From Alphaproteobacteria bacterium (GTDB lineage Bacteria > Pseudomonadota > Alphaproteobacteria > G02398745 > G023898745), in assembly GCA_023898745.1 (NCBI GenBank), contig CP060237.1:248001-312000 (forward strand): a stretch of DNA of 64,000 nt. Direction: 5' to 3'. This document shows positions 63,631 to 64,000 of the stretch, piece by piece. Position numbers and translations under genes: made by a program. The notes under the pieces are model-generated. The model was not told the origin of the DNA. It saw only the letters and a program-made list of their open reading frames with translations, and did no database searches. Numbering within the stretch: the stretch's first letter is position 1; each line of letters begins with the position of its first letter.

Positions 63631-64000
63631 TTAAGCCACCGCAGAGACTTTGCGAATAAACCTATGAGCTAACTTTTTGATGCCAGAGCGATCAAACTTC
63701 ACATATACACCAAATGGATCCACGTCCATCACATCACCATCACCATATTGATCACTTGTGACACGCTCACCAATAATAAATTCATCACCACCTTTGGCGC
63801 TTGTGATTTCGATTCCATTTGGGTTGTAGTGATGAATGTGCCCTTCAGGCAACTCTTTGATAAAACGAGACAAAATGTTGCTCTGCCAAGACTGGTAGTA
63901 ACGACGTTGCATCGCGTAAGAAATCCATACCTGCTTCTTACCACGACTAATACCAACGTATGCCAGTCGACGTTCTTCTTCTAGACCTTTTTCTCCAGAT
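63631..64000 (-). CDS. uvrD: DNA helicase UvrD/PcrA, 3' part (runs off window)
   Basis: The frame is open beyond the window edge. The visible end reads EERRLAYVGISRGKKQVWIS (motif VI region of superfamily 1A helicases; family usual EERRLxYVGITRA) and then the C-terminal region with a beta-rich end GERVTSDQYGDGDVMDVDPF, typical of the UvrD/PcrA RNA-polymerase-interacting Tudor-like fold. The protein unwinds DNA 3'-5' in nucleotide excision and mismatch repair. The ATG at 63912 is internal. Confidence 0.9.
   Translation of the reverse strand, partial: SGEKGLEEERRLAYVGISRGKKQVWISYAMQRRYYQSWQSNILSRFIKELPEGHIHHYNPNGIEITSAKGGDEFIIGERVTSDQYGDGDVMDVDPFGVYVKFDRSGIKKLAHRFIRKVSAVA

Overview
The window is an AT-rich chromosomal segment that looks like an obligate or facultative intracellular alphaproteobacterium of the Rickettsiales/Holosporales type. 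Three things support this. Alphaproteobacterial markers are present: a CtrA-pathway ChpT-like phosphotransferase, a DksA lacking the second Cys pair, an LdtR-like MarR regulator and an AddB-like nuclease remnant. Core enzymes are shortened (ribulose-phosphate epimerase, triosephosphate isomerase). There are many eukaryotic-like proteins (Ser/Thr kinases, TPR and LRR proteins, a long Cys-Cys repeat protein). This placement is inferred from reading the sequence, not from a search.

Layout. 0-9 kb: an outer-membrane-type barrel, a BepA-like M48 protease, three related kinase genes on the minus strand with an A-type Fe-S carrier between the first two, then a PRPP-synthetase-like gene. 9-19 kb: a small membrane protein, tRNA-Lys, a 724-residue effector-like protein, rpe, an RRM protein, trigger factor, tRNA-Leu, a coiled-coil protein and dnaB. 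19-31 kb: D,D-carboxypeptidase, ruvC, tRNA-Arg, a CNNM/CorC protein, an unknown 543-residue protein, ppiD, tpiA, a three-gene unknown operon, an AddB remnant, ruvB and rodA. 31-43 kb: the 961-residue Cys-Cys protein, a tail-anchored protein, chpT-like, dksA and ldtR-like genes, a membrane-anchored kinase-like protein and a holin-like pair. 43-64 kb: tamB, a LON-domain protein, a DUF547 protein, a Nudix hydrolase, a TPR gene with an in-frame stop, tyrS, an LRR protein, an esterase, a second barrel protein, recJ, recG, a large TPR protein and the 3' end of uvrD. Almost every intergenic gap is filled with palindromic repeats, most of which begin CGTCAT and end ATGACG. They come in several interchangeable modules.

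The main novelty candidate is a family of about 17 otherwise unrelated proteins. They start with the same very short, uncharged hydrophobic segment (roughly M-F-F-x-F-x-x-[A/T]-[A/S]), and the predicted mature protein follows almost directly. Members include families that normally carry export signals (D,D-carboxypeptidase, BepA-like protease, DUF547, two barrels) and many eukaryotic-like proteins. This suggests an ultra-short export or sorting signal shared by envelope proteins and probable effectors. Five minus-strand members (three kinases, a TPR protein and a small unknown protein) also share a promoter: TTGAAA (TTGACT in one), a 16-17 base spacer ending in TCC, then a TATAAA-like -10 box. 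A second N-terminal segment (KLxLAIxxSWALPLLxWI) is shared by two other large proteins.
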